This document shows, piece after piece, positions 24,121-35,944 of a DNA stretch of 64,000 nt. The stretch is taken from NCBI GenBank assembly GCA_030435675.1, contig CM059625.1, positions 13,144,001-13,208,000 on the forward strand, read 5' to 3'. The notes under the pieces were generated by a model, which made no database searches, was not told the origin of the DNA, and worked only from the letters and a program-made list of their open reading frames with translations. The DNA comes from Steinernema hermaphroditum. Lineage: Eukaryota; Nematoda; Chromadorea; Rhabditida; Steinernematidae. The first letter of the stretch is position 1, and every line of letters starts with the position of its first letter. The translations under genes and the position numbers were made by a program.

Positions 24121-25453
24121 TCTACATGAACGTCCTCGCTGCTCCCGGTTCTAACAACAGCCTTGAAATGCAATTTCAAACTATGACGCGCCCAAAGCTC
24201 AAAGAATGTAAATCTATTTATCACGTTATCAAAATCCACGTTTATTTGCAGATTCAATCATAGCGTTACAGTCTCGAGCCGGTTGTTACTGTACGGATCA
24301 AGGCCGGTACAAACAAAACTCGCGGAAACCTTTTTCTATCCACGATTCAGTTCTATGTAAAGTTACTCCGTAAAGGAGCAGAAACCAGGACCAAGAAACC
24401 CTTTTTCAATATGTACATAGCCTATGGTTCCAACAGCGTTTGGTAAAAAATTTTAATAGCACCGTTTAGGAATGCAGACGGGCCAAGTACGACACAGTTT
24501 TTCAAGAAAGTGGGGAAGCTCAGGTTGGAGCTTCTCGCGTCTTGGTACACTATCGAAAACACCTGCACGGACATTTCTTTGTGGTTTGACGCATTTTTCT
24601 TTGACGCGAATTAACCGCGACTGTTTAGGCCACATGAATACAAAGAGCACGCAGGTCAACACAACATCAATCAATACATCCGAAAAGGGTTGGAAGCCTA
24701 CTATTCCGCAAGGAAACAGCTAAGCATTACTATACCGGAAACACAATCGCGCAAGACACCACAGAAAATGCGAGATCGACTGAAGACGAAATTTGGTGTC
24801 GATGTTGCCATTGTATGCGGCTTGAGCGATGTAAGGAAAGTTAGCATGAGATGAGTTTTAACACTGTCTTGTTTTTTTTTGTATTTCATTATTTATAATG
24901 ATTATAATAAAGGTTATAGAAAATTAGGGAGCTTGTGCGCGATGCTGATTTCGTTCACGGATGAAAGGATTTTTAACTGTGGAGTCCACCCAACAGTCGC
25001 AACTTGCGGGCAACGCAAAACCAGGCTCATTTTCACCACAAACGGCGCGAAGGTGTAGTAAAAATAATCGTTAAGTGGTGTTGGCAAACCGACAGCATAG
25101 ATCGGGCAATCATGTGAAATACAATCTTGTTAATTGAGACATGGGAGAATTGTGCCGATGTAAATGTTAACAGAAGGTGCTCTCTCGTCCTTTAAGGCCG
25201 TTACATACTTTTGAGACGCACGCGCGGGGCAAAAATGACGAATGCAATTGGATTGGTGAATCTGAATCTCATATAGCCGAATCTGGTCACAAATATGCAG
25301 CGTGATTTTTCAAACAAGATAACATTTATCGAGATAAGACTGGGCCAATATATTAATATAAGAGAGCATTTATGTACAACATACACCAAAACCCACGTAT
25401 AGACGAAAAAGACAGTCAGACATAAGACAAATAGATATAAATACTTAAATAAA
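24121..25453. other. Intergenic, possibly decayed remains
   Basis: A few codons in frame with the vitellogenin-like relic may continue to about 24,250. Beyond that there is AT-rich sequence without supported genes up to the SLMAP stop codon. Confidence 0.4.
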
Positions 25454-27763
25454 TTAATCGTTTTTCGTGTACAAACAACGTCTTTTTGAGGTTCGCAAAG
25501 ACAGTACCAGTCCTAAACACAATAGCAGAATTCCTAGCAATGGCACCACTGAAGTGAGAAGAACTGTAGATGCCAGATGGTCAGGACGAGACGATGTCGT
25601 CTCTTCATGGTAAGACATGGAAGGGAATACATCGTATTCAAGAATCTCTTCCGTTTGCTGGTGGCCTACCGTCTTTGTTTCACCGACATTCCACTGGATC
25701 ACCTCACCAACCAACACTTCTACCTTCCTCTCTTGTGCTTCTTGCTTCCTGCTCTCCGCTGGCTTTGCATCATGGTGTGATAAATCACCATCTTGATGGC
25801 CTACACTTGAAATAGCGCCTGCATGTTCCCCATTTTCAGGGGCACCATTGATCGCTTCAGACTTCTTTGTCGTGGCAGATTTCTCGCTCATTTCTGATTT
25901 TTTCGATTCAAGGATGGCGAGCGATGATTTGCCACCATCTTCGACTCTTGTGCACTCGACGACTTCATCGTTCTCTTTCCAGTCATTGTAGGTTATCGGA
26001 GGAAACTTCTCAACATCCAAAACACCAGTTTTGTTAACTAAACTACCACAGTTATTCCACAGCTACACATTGAAAACCCACCAGAATCATTCACACAGAA
26101 AGGAGCAACGTGTTGTTCACCATTTCCGTCGATTTTTGTCGTGACAGATGACTCGATGCTAACACCGTTTTCTGGACCGTTCTCCTCGTGGAAGTCAGCA
26201 GAAGTAAGTGCTGTGGCGAAACTGGGACCATCAGCTTCCTTTGGTGATTCCATATCGTTCTCTTCTCTAGGTGAATTTGAAGCGTGCGCTTCACTGAGTA
26301 AAGTAATCTCTTTCCTTAAGAGGTCGTTCTCTTGCTGAATGTATTTCATTTCGTCGTTGTGCTTGATGTTCAAAACGTTGATCTCGTTTTCGGTGTTTGT
26401 GAGGGACTTTTCAAGATCGCTGATGCGGAGATAGGCTTCACGCTTCTCTTCTTCCAGTCGCTGAACCACTTGCTTACACTTTGTTTCATACTCGTTCCGC
26501 TCTTCCAACATGTCGAAAACTTGTTTTCTTAGGGCATCCTGAGTTGCATTTTTCGAAAAGAGTGCTAACTGCCCTTCGAGCATCTCGATACGAGAAAGTA
26601 ACCGGTCTTCGTTGATGAGAGCTTCCCACGTGTCTTGAGACGATTTTACGGTATTGGCAAGCAAAACTTGGACAGACTGCAGTTTCTCCTCGAGATTCTA
26701 AAAGATAACTGTCGATTTGTATGCTACTGTAAAAGTGAGCTGACCTTTTCGCGAAACATAGCCTCCTTTATGTACTGCTGCATCTGGAATAGCTGTGTCG
26801 GCGTTATAAATGACACATCCGCTGCGGCATAGGTACGTTCATTTGTCGTGCGTACAGTTTCAGTGCCTCCTCGTTGATCCTTACTTTGGTTTATAACTTC
26901 AACTCCATGGTCATTGTACAGGCGGACTAGTGCCATGATGCAACCATGTGCTACAACTCACAAACTGTGTTTCCCTCAATCAGTCGGGAATGGCTTACAT
27001 TTGTTACTGGATTCAATGATTTCGACGCCAAGTTGGAGTATGTCGCCAGAATAAATTGGTCGAGGTGCTGATTCCTCTCCACTTTTCGAAAGTCGTTCAC
27101 TATTTATAAAAGTCCCATTGCTACTCTTCGTATCGCGAATGTAGAAGCAGCCTTCCTCGTAGAATAGGACAGCGTGATTGCGAGACAGAACCTGAAGAAA
27201 TACATAGGCGATAAAAATGATTCGAGGGTGATGAGACCAAAGAAGATGTGAGTGAAATGTTCTATTGGTTGTTGGGCCCTATTCTGAAAACGTTCTGACA
27301 TCATAAAGCAAGGACTCTTTTGATACAAAACAAAGGTTCCATGTGGAGTAACCCTCGAGATCCTCGAAGCCCAACTGAAGTTAAAATTCGGAGTCTCTGT
27401 ATAACTATGAACACGTGCCCTGTAAATAGGCCTTAAATCTACGCGATGTGCTCATATCCAGGCACATTTCCGTTTTGATATCGCTAGCCTTCCATATATC
27501 TTTAGCAACACTTTGATATATTAATCTACTCCGATCGGTGTTGAGTAAAATACATGACACCGAACCTTGCAGTCGAAGATTGCATTGGCAGGGTTCGCTT
27601 TCCAACGGGCAACAGAGCGACCAATCTTGATTTGCTGAGTTTCTCCTTCGTTGACAAGAATGCGTCGTTCGTCAAACGGATGCGACTGTTGAATAGGGAG
27701 TAGAATTGCAAAAGGAGCCACTGGGTCGTCCTGCACCTGACTAGATTCTGCGGGAGACGCCAT
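25454..27763 (-). CDS. SLMAP: SLMAP-like FHA, coiled-coil, tail-anchored protein
   Basis: Minus-strand exons 27763-27566, 27191-26999, 26950-26745, 26697-26082 and 26037-25454 give 598 aa. An N-terminal FHA domain (residues about 20-130) shows SHPFDERRI, KIGRSVAR, LSRNHAVLFY and TKSSNGTFINSERLS, the phosphothreonine-binding loops typical of SLMAP. Then come HGCIMALVRLY and a long coiled coil (EDRLLSRIEMLEGQLALF and following), an acidic linker, and a C-terminal membrane anchor (SVVPLLGILLLCLGLVLSL) followed by a short basic tail. SLMAP recruits MST/Hippo kinases to the STRIPAK phosphatase complex and localises to ER, nuclear or plasma membrane. The ATG is 3 nt behind a cag acceptor, 158 nt downstream of the POLE2 stop on the same strand, so the two genes look like an operon. 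Confidence 0.93.
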
Positions 27764-27767
27764 AGTC

Positions 27768-27920
27768 TGCAACGTTAACCATGGATAATGTCATGACATG
27801 CAATCAATCTCGAAAATAGGTAATTTCAAAATGGTAAACACAACCAATTATACATTAAGACCGAAGAGAGATCATTGTTTATCGGCACAAGTGAAATCAG
27901 AACCCGAGAGTGTCTCAAAA
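27768..27920 (-). promoter_or_regulatory. Operon-type intercistronic spacer POLE2-SLMAP
   Basis: Only about 150 nt separate the POLE2 stop (27,921) from the likely trans-splice acceptor at 27,767 in front of the SLMAP ATG, both on the minus strand. A gataaa-type poly(A) signal variant is present near 27,880. This is the spacing of nematode operons resolved by SL2-type trans-splicing. Confidence 0.6.
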
Positions 27921-29813
27921 TCAAGCATCCAAATCGATGTAGCTTTGCTCAATCTTCCTATTGGCAGGGTAGTAGACGAAGAAATCAAAATTTGATCGCG
28001 AAAAGCTTCCAGGGTTGGCGACAATGCAGTCAGACTCCTCTCCAATGTACTTCTCAAACTTGTCCGCCATGATAACTAAGTCAGGGAGCGGGTACATATA
28101 TAAAGAATGATCCAGAGAGAACGCAATTGGTTGCAAGGAGTTGGGTAGCGGACACATATGTCCGAGACTGCAGATGGTCTTGCAGAACTAAAGCAATGCT
28201 TTACAGCAATCAGTCATTACTCTCTTACATTAGCTGCTATCTGTGGACTGTTCTCAGGCACATGTATAGGATTTCTGCACATTTTGTCGATTAAATCCGC
28301 ACGGCATATGGATATTTCCTGATTGGCATACTGCAGACGAACTGGATTTGTGACAAACGATACGTTAGGGATCTCGGACATCAGTTCAAAATATTCTTGA
28401 TCCATGCCAGGTCTAAAAAAGACGAATTCACCTTCAGAGAAAGAAAGTTTTACCTTGGCAGAACCTGCGAGAGGCCGGGATCTTCTGGGCCTGGAACAAA
28501 TATCCAGTCGGTTTTTGTGTAGAACGCTTTTTGAAGATCAATTATCCGAGCCAACTTTTTGAATCCTTCGTAGATGAGCTCATCAGATTTATGGTATTCC
28601 GGCCTTGAGCAGAAATTTCCGATGAAAATGAACGCAGTCGGTGGACACGTTGCGAATCCCATTATTAATTTATGAAGCGCCCGTAGCACCTGCAATAATA
28701 GCGTACACTGTCCACATAGGAATGGTCTTACATCGTTTCGATCGAGAAAGACGTCGGACAAGATTGCAATCTTTGCATCGGCTTGACGGAGGCAGGCGAC
28801 TCGAAGATCGGTCAGAAAGCATGCTGCAATGGGATTGCTGCCACCGAACAAATTCTCGCGACCAAATTTTTCACGAGTCGCTTTTGAGCTTTCAATAGTG
28901 GGTAAGCGAACGTGATCAACCAGGAATAAGTAATGGTCGTACGTTCCTGTAAAGATATACATCCCTGACTCGAAGAATAATCCATCAGCATAAGTTGCAT
29001 TTGTGATGTCCACTTCCATCGTTCCAGTCAGATCGGTCACAAAGAACTTCTTTCCTTCGAACTGATGGAACGTAGCCAGGACGGAGATACCCGTCACTCT
29101 TTTCGCATTTCCGAGCAAGGCCTCGATGGCGTAGAATGTTGAGTAATTAGATCCTTCCGTACGCACGACTCGCTAAAAGAAACCAATTTTTCAACAACTA
29201 ACTCCATAAGTCAATTAATTACCTGCTGAACTAACTTGTAGCGTCTACGTAAGGCAACGGATAGATCATCCGAACGTGAAAGATAATATGACTTTTTCGG
29301 CACTTCCGTGATTTTTCGTAGCTCATCACTGTATGCGATGCATGGAGCGTCGAATACATCTATGATTTGCAGCAAGTTATCACTAAAAGAATTCATCATA
29401 TTAGCAAAAATGACAATGTAGATTGGAAGTGAAGATTGCTAAAACGATAAATTACTAACCTTTCAAAGTAGGTTCCACGAAGGCAGATATCCACAGCACT
29501 CGCAATTGTCTTAATCTCCAGAAATGCAGAAGTAACTGAAAAGGGTCAAGTGAATCGTTACGTCATACGTAATAACGTACGATTTTGTTTAGTTAAATAG
29601 TTCAAAAGAATTTCGACGCTTCGCTGTCGATATTGCTCGTCTTTCCCGGATAGCGCTGACACGATGTACTCCAGGGCATCTCTTAAAACGAATTGTTACA
29701 ATGAAGCACCGACACCGCAAATTTGCGGCAAAAACCCACTTCTTCTTGAAGTACAACGTCCGCAATTTGAACGCTGAGACGAGTTCTTTCCGAATAAGCT
29801 CCTTGTCCGACAT
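27921..29813 (-). CDS. POLE2: DNA polymerase epsilon subunit B (POLE2)
   Basis: Minus-strand exons 29813-29740, 29681-29581, 29535-29460, 29382-29223, 29172-28732, 28689-28455, 28412-28229 and 28187-27921 give about 512 aa (human 527). Residues 1-100 are the small N-terminal helical domain (MSDKELIRKELVSAFKLR). The inactive calcineurin-like phosphoesterase fold follows, with IAILSDVFLD, FIFIGNFCSRPEY, IFVPGPEDPG, NPVRLQYANQEISICR, YPLPDLVIMADKF and VANPGSFSRSNF, all in family order. POLE2 is the essential structural subunit of the leading-strand replicase. The intron at 28,690-28,731 is 42 nt with no in-frame stop. The acceptor ttccag lies 15 nt before the ATG. It is the likely first gene of an operon with SLMAP. 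Confidence 0.95.
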
Positions 29814-29828
29814 GTGTGGGACACTTCC

Positions 29829-30442
29829 CTGGAACGAACAAGCATTAAGGGAACGATGCGCATAAAAATCGCATAAGGAGCAGGCTACATTTTGTCGTGT
29901 CTTATGAACCACGTATATGCGTGTTAACACATGTGAACTCGCGTCTCAAATGAATTGCGCGCCTTTCAATTTTCTCTGCTAGTTGCGAAGAGTGCGAAGA
30001 CGCACAACATGGAAATCTCGGACGTACATGCGTTCGGCCGGGTCCGTCCACAACGCGAGCATTATAGAGCTGCTGAAGTTATTAACGACCAGTTTAACAC
30101 CACTAGGATCTTTGATAAATCACAAATATTTGGTCGTTTCATTAAAAACGGGTCATTTCCTGATAAGACATAAAATCGATATCGTCTATGTTACTCGCCC
30201 TTTGAATCCTAGCTTACTGTATAGCCAAGATGGTGTGTCGGAAGGGAATCGGAAATCTTGAAGCTAAAGATTTCTACGGCTAATTTTTCAGTTACAAAAA
30301 TCTCCCAGATATGGAATGGGACAGCTGATGGTCAGCTATGAGAGCTTTGTTAAAACAAAAAAAAAACTCATCGAACGCTTAGAACAGAGAAGTGATTTGA
30401 GGGTGAATGTGGAAATACGGTCTTCGCGGTTGTACTCTGATG
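29829..30442. other. Upstream region of POLE2, border of the rearranged block
   Basis: No supported gene. It presumably contains the promoter of the POLE2-SLMAP pair. The rearranged eel-1-related block begins immediately to the right. Confidence 0.45.
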
Positions 30443-31060
30443 TTATATGAGCCTTCTCCACTCCGACGAAAGCGTTAAGGGCCGGTCATAGTTGCGGAAA
30501 CAGTTTCCGAATTTTGCTTGAATGCTAGTCAATTGCATTTTGGACAATGCCGGACAATGACCGCAACAGTTTCCGGAAACAATTTCGCGGAGTCTACATG
30601 GAAAGGCGGAAATCACTGAAATTATCGTATTCCGACGAAACCCAAACTGTCCAAGTTTTTCTCTGCTCGTCTGCGCTCGCCTCACACCGCTGCGTTGGAA
30701 CAGGCGAAGTTCCGCCTAGTCAATAAAAGGGGGATCGCTTTCAAAAAGCTTCGACATCTAAGGGCGTATCCCTTTGGTGCAAAACTTATGATGTTAGAAA
30801 TCAAAGAGTTTGAGTACACAACATCAAAAATACTTAGTTAAATTATTAAAATTAAAATATTGAAATTAAAATCTTCCGTATACAGTGAGCATCAAAAATA
30901 CCTATTAAGCATTAAATTAGAGAAACAATTAAATTAAAGGAACCATTAAAGAAATACAGCGAACCATTAAGAGAATCCCTTAAAAGAAATACATCATAAG
31001 TTTTTGCATACAAGACTTGTTGTTTGATTGAGACAGCAGCTTATACCTTTCGCATGCATG
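30443..31060 (+). repeat. AT-rich repeat A, copy 1
   Basis: Shares with copies 2-4 the run cgtattccgacgaaaccc, then tctgctcgtctg, ggcgaagttc, gtcaataaaaggggg, ctaagggcgtatcccttt and an AT-rich tail with repeated ttaaaat and cattaa. Its left 150 bases (ggtcatagttgc.., cggaaacagtttcc) recur in shortened form before copy 4. No coding content. It continues into sequence homologous to the 3' flank of eel-1. Confidence 0.85.
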
Positions 31061-31292
31061 TTGACATCAATCAGGAAATTGTTTCAGAAATTGGTGCTTG
31101 TCCAAGGATACCCGAGGAAACATCTGGTGCACTATGCGGTATTCATAAACAGAGATGATTGAAACCAATACCATTACATATTATTTATCATGACCACTCA
31201 TTGTTCCACCAAAGCAAAGAACAGACTAAATGTAAACGTAAGTGAAAGAAACGACCAGTTATTAAAAGTCGCGTTCTTGCTTCACCCGCCAA

Positions 31293-32221
31293 TTAAGCAA
31301 AGGAAGATCGAGTTGATTAAAGCTAAAACGTGGAGATAAGTATACAGATCAACAGATTGAGTTTCACCATGTGTGTGCTGCCGGGAGACGGTCGTTGCTG
31401 CGGAAATCGCAATGGATGGAAAATTTCTGCACTCCGTTCATTCCTTCGAGATTAGCAAATCCTCGCGTTCCAATGAGCGGAGAGCTCTCCAGAACCATTG
31501 ACTCTGTGGAGATCCATAGTTGCCGTCTCGAAACAACTCCGAACTCGTCAATATCGACGCTAAACGTCAAATCCGCAACGTGCTCGACAGGGTTTGTCAA
31601 CAAGAATTCAAGCGATTTGTAGTACGACGGGTTTTCAGAGTCAATATCCTGGTAGCGAACGGGGAGGCTGAGGATGTGCTTGTAGAAGGCCCGAGTAAAG
31701 TAACAGTCAAGAAGCTTATTCTCGTAAATGGCCTTGGCGATGATCTTTCCAACGAACTGAAACACGCAACTATCATATACAACTGGACTCCATAATTCGT
31801 TATAACCTTGAAGTAATCAAGATGTTTAGGATTGATGTATGACGTTTTGTTGATCATGTAAGTGGCACGGTCGCCGGGAGCAGCTGTAAACAGCGCGTAG
31901 TTGGGATCGCGCAACAGGTCTCCGGCATCTTGTCCTTCCTCGCCTTCAAACACAACGTAAAATCTGGACTTCCAATCGTTTGCTCTCAGACGGAACAGTT
32001 CACGGAAACTGTCGCTAAACAAGTGACTTCTGCGAACGCGAATGCCCACATCGTCTCGGCGAAGGCTGAAACAGAGTGGTTATCAACGCAACGTGACATG
32101 GTGCTATACAAAATCGAGCCTAGCGTAGTTCAAAGGGTTTCGAGGGAATGTTGATCGTGGATTCATCATTCTGGCATATCGCATGGCTTGCTGAAACATT
32201 AACTTTGATTAAAAAAACATA
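31293..32221 (-). pseudogene. Truncated eel-1 copy: HECT exons fused to a UBM-side exon
   Basis: Minus-strand sequence nearly identical to eel-1 exons 21, 28, 29, 31 and 32 with large deletions. Exons 22-27 are gone: the exon-21 piece (32,109-32,190) joins the intron before exon 28 directly. In the HECT core the stretch between GGLLREWF and NPNYALF is deleted, leaving DLLRDPNYALF. The exon coding [18 protein letters not shown] is missing. The last exon retains the split catalytic cysteine codon but loses most of its helix. It cannot form a working HECT ligase. Confidence 0.85.
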
Positions 32222-32668
32222 GGTCTTTCATTTGTGTTCCCAGCGATCGGTCGGGTCGTCCACTCGCTCTCTCTGATGCTGTCTGAGCGGAATGAGTTAA
32301 GTAAGCGGTTGTTCTCGGCCGTCGTTGTTGGCACAATGATCGCCCCGTTCCAATCCGTCGTGGCTGGCGTGGAACGTAAGCCGAATTATATCTCGCCAAG
32401 AAGACCGTCAGAATCGCCCGACCTGCGCCGTCCACTCAAGCTGAAGAATCGCCCCAACTCCGAAGTCTGCTCCGTCAACCGCACCGAAGACGGGACTCCA
32501 CGTCTCCTGTTATGCTCCACCACCGCGCATCTTCTGGATACAGCCTCTTTGACGCTTCGAAGCCCGCGCACATTGATGGGATAGCTGTCTTCAATTCGGA
32601 CGCCGCGCTCTGCGCCGAAGAAAGAAGATCAGCAGCTACTGCGGTGATATACGGTTCTCCTTTGAGCA
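32222..32668. other. Unrecognised coding-like insert inside the eel-1 relic
   Basis: GC-richer than the flanks and absent from the corresponding intron of intact eel-1. A plus-strand frame in its right half reads through to FDASKPAHIDGIAVFNSD and AATAVIYGSPLSIMR without a stop, but its left half shifts frame. It looks like an exon fragment of another gene; I do not recognise the family. Confidence 0.4.
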
Positions 32669-34055
32669 TTATGAGATATCTTGCATGACGAATGTCATTG
32701 ATTCAAGTGTAAATGTAATGAAATGTAAAAAAACATATGAAAATGACGCTACCTGTTGTTGCAAGTTGGCTCGAAGTCGACGAGCTTCATCGGGAAAATT
32801 CTGCGGTGGCACCTGAATGACAGAGTCGTCGGCATTTGCCAGAACTTGAGCACGAAGAGAAGGAGGTAGCGACTCAAGAAGTGCTCCAGGATCGACAGGC
32901 TCTTCCACTGGTGGATTCGAAGGGGGATTCTGTGCTTCTCGCGCCAAACGGACATCGCGCTCGTGTTGTTCAATAAGCTCCTGCTGGAGTTCTGGGGGCA
33001 GAGCAGTCAAGAACTCCTGATCTAATGGAGGAGGAAGGTTGGCATTTGCGTCATCTCCCTCGCCGTCGGCATTTTCGTTAACAACAGCGGGGACTCCCAC
33101 GACCGACTCTGCTGGCTGACTGCGGGCGACACTGACGCGACCTTGCTGTCTCAAATGATCTCGAATCACCTCTCTGCGCATGTCTTCGGGTAGAGCTGCC
33201 AGGAATGCCGGATCAACGCCGTCCGGGATCTCGAGGTCTAAATATTTTCGAACATATTCACGTATCGCATTAGGATCTGTTTACCTCCAAGAATTTCTCT
33301 GAGTTGCTCATCCAGCTGCTGTGCGGTACCACTTGGACCAGGTCGATCCGAGCTGTCGGCGGAGCTCTCCGGTTGGGCACTTGGTCTACGCATAGACACT
33401 GTGGCTTCCACCCTTTCAAATACATCTTGGCGAATGATGACTTCTGTTCGAGCGCTTGGCATATCTCGTTCGAAACGAGGTTCTGGCAGTACCGTAATTT
33501 CCTTGCCTTTGTGTTTGAGCATTGGGGTCTCTTCACCTTCACTTTTCAACCTCTTGGGTGCGATCTTCACCACTGAGTGACCAATATCGTACGGAGCTCT
33601 AAAACACAGTACAAATGTCACTTATACATACGATAAAGCCCTGCATACCATTTTACTCAGAGGTTCTGCGGTGTAGTAGGCGCAAAGCAGGGCGAAAACG
33701 TATGTTACCGAGTTAGGGTCGAAAATACGTGACGAATCAATGAAACTCTCCAGAGCGGTAGGAATCGCAGCAGGCTTAGATCCTCCCGTTCCGAATTTAC
33801 GGCGCGCTTGACCTTCTCCCATGTAATCCCGTCCATCCTACAAGCAGTAATTACCGGGATAAAATTGTTCCATACATACCCGAAGGCGGAAATCAATGAA
33901 TGCGTCATCAAGCGTAGAGGTTCCAAACATATGCGATGGAGGGTATCGACGAACGGCGTTCTGCCTGTGTAGTGACGGTCCGGCACAACGATTCCGTCCG
34001 AATCCCGAGAAACCAGAGGGTTCGAACACTGCCCGACTGAGAAGCCACTCGGGAC
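32669..34055 (-). pseudogene. Partial eel-1 copy (exons 20 to 17), copy 1
   Basis: Homologous to eel-1 47,530-48,855: exon 20 with the UBM repeats ([31 protein letters not shown]), exons 19 and 18 and part of exon 17. In exon 19 an extra base near 33,540 (cttcacttttcaacc against cttcattttcaacc in the intact gene) shifts the frame and brings an immediate TGA. It is cut at 34,055 where repeat A begins. From about 33,106 rightward it is part of the 3,934-bp duplicated unit. Confidence 0.85.
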
Positions 34056-34692
34056 GAATTCATGAATTCAGCAACAATTCAAATCAGAAAAACCATCAGA
34101 AGTCACAAAAAAAAACGTCAAGCCACTCAGAGAAGAACACAGGAACCTAAACTGTACGACGAGTCCCACCGCGAATCCAAATCTATTTCTGTTTACGCAA
34201 CTATAACTAGCTCTTTCCACAGCTCCTTTCACGATATCAGCAAGAAAATATATCGTATTCCGACGAAACCCATACTGTCCAAGTTTTTCTCTGCTCGTCT
34301 GCCCTCGCCTCACACCGCTGCGTTGAAACAGGCGAAGTTCAGCCTAGTCAATAAAAGGGGGATCGCTTCCAAAAAGCTTTGACATCTAAGGGCGTATCCC
34401 TTTGGTGCAAAGCTGATGATGTTAGAATAAAAAGAGTTTGAGTTTCCATGTCAAAAATACTTAGTTAAATTATTAAAATCTTTCGAATTGAAATTAAAAT
34501 CTTCCGTATCCAAAGAGCATCAAAAATTCCTATCAAGCAAATTACAGAGACATATCAAAGGCCTATTAAAGAAGAACAGCGAACCACTAAGAGAGAATCC
34601 CTTAAAAGAAATACATCATCAGTTTTTGTGACAAAACTTGTTGTTTGGTTGAGTGAGGCATCAGCTGATACCATTTGCGTGTTACAAAATGA
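34056..34692 (+). repeat. AT-rich repeat A, copy 2
   Basis: Starts at gaattcatgaattcagc and ends past ggttgagtgaggcatc (34,647-34,662). It holds the uninterrupted version of the site into which the MULE at 42,560 inserted. Confidence 0.85.
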
Positions 34693-34742
34693 TTAAAGTT
34701 GTATTTGTTTGTTTTGTTCCGACACAGTCGCTTCACAGGGGT

Positions 34743-35614
34743 TTATAAGTAAGTAGAAAGCGGCACACGACTAACATGAGTTACAGTACACGAAAACAAG
34801 TCCACGTCGCTCGCTGGACAAGTCGAACAAGTCGCTGGAACACGTTGGAATGGGTAACTGGAGCGCCGTCGTTGCGCGTAAGACCCGCAATGACAATATC
34901 CTGAAAAAGACCGATTAAGACAGATCACATTCGGAGTAACCTACGATGTGCGTTCCAGGTTGGATAAAACATCTGAGCAGATGGGTGACCGAACACGGCA
35001 AATTCCGCGAATCACTCAGAGTGAGTTGCTGAGTACTGTGCGCGATTGACGAAACGAACAGTTTGACGAAGAGATTCTGGCGAACATGCTCGAAATCCAA
35101 ATTCGAGAACTTGACGTCGTCGTACTGTCGTTCATCGCGCGAGCGCTTCATCACGATCCACTCCATTGCGTCGACGTCATCGGGAATTTCTTTCTTCTGA
35201 CCTATCATGCAGATATTACCGGAGCACAGAGCAGCTGAGATTAGATAGTCGATGTGTTTGAGTTCCTGGTTCCAAGTTTCCATTGAGGCGGTGCGACGCA
35301 GTTCCAGGTCCAAGCTTCACGGTTCTCTGCTTGTTGTCCGACCACCGCTTGCTTCTATGAATGCCGAAAACATCTGAAATGACCATCTGTAGTCCTTATA
35401 TAGGCTTGCCTGCGCGAATCAGACTGTCTCGGTCTGTATTTGAACGCTCGCCGCGTTGCACTTTAGCACGTCTGTTTTCAAGAATCACTACAACGGTGAC
35501 CAGTCTCGAATGGAACACCCTGAGAGCGACACGATTCCCCGCCATAGCGGCGCAGTCGACCATCTTGGATCCGTCATCCGGTCCGTGGCAGATGCCGTAC
35601 AATTTCTCGGTCAT
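34743..35614 (-). pseudogene. Unrecognised gene fragment, first copy
   Basis: Minus-strand pieces with coding character: an ATG at 35,614 opening MTEKLYGICHGPDDGSK and AMAGNRVALRVFHSRL up to a possible gt donor near 35,497. An open frame at about 35,300-35,060 contains METWNQELKHIDYLISA, EIPDDVDAMEWIVM and NLDFEHVR. A third piece at about 34,905-34,780 contains DIVIAGLTRNDGAPVTHSN. The segments are spliceable in order, but the join after the first needs a frame I could not settle, and no known domain is certain. It is probably a captured partial gene, here in identical duplicate. Confidence 0.4.
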
Positions 35615-35944
35615 GTTGAGTAAAAAAAGACGAAGTTACGCAAGGATCACAAGTAAGCCGAATGTAATACTAGTTACTGTCACACGAACACGCTCGAACA
35701 TGAACATGATCACACGAAAAAACAAATGAACAAACCAAGGCCAAAGAACGGCACAAGAACGAAATGTATAATGATGTGTTTTGCTGAAATTCCAGTCCTC
35801 CGGCCGACTATTATGCGTGCTGAAGTTGAACTGGCTACGGTAGCGCCTTTATTTAGTCATGAATAGCTGTTGTGAACGATATTTTTCCTTCTACACGTTC
35901 TGCACTTTATTCAACGAGACGTTCGACATCAGCGTGTCATAAAG

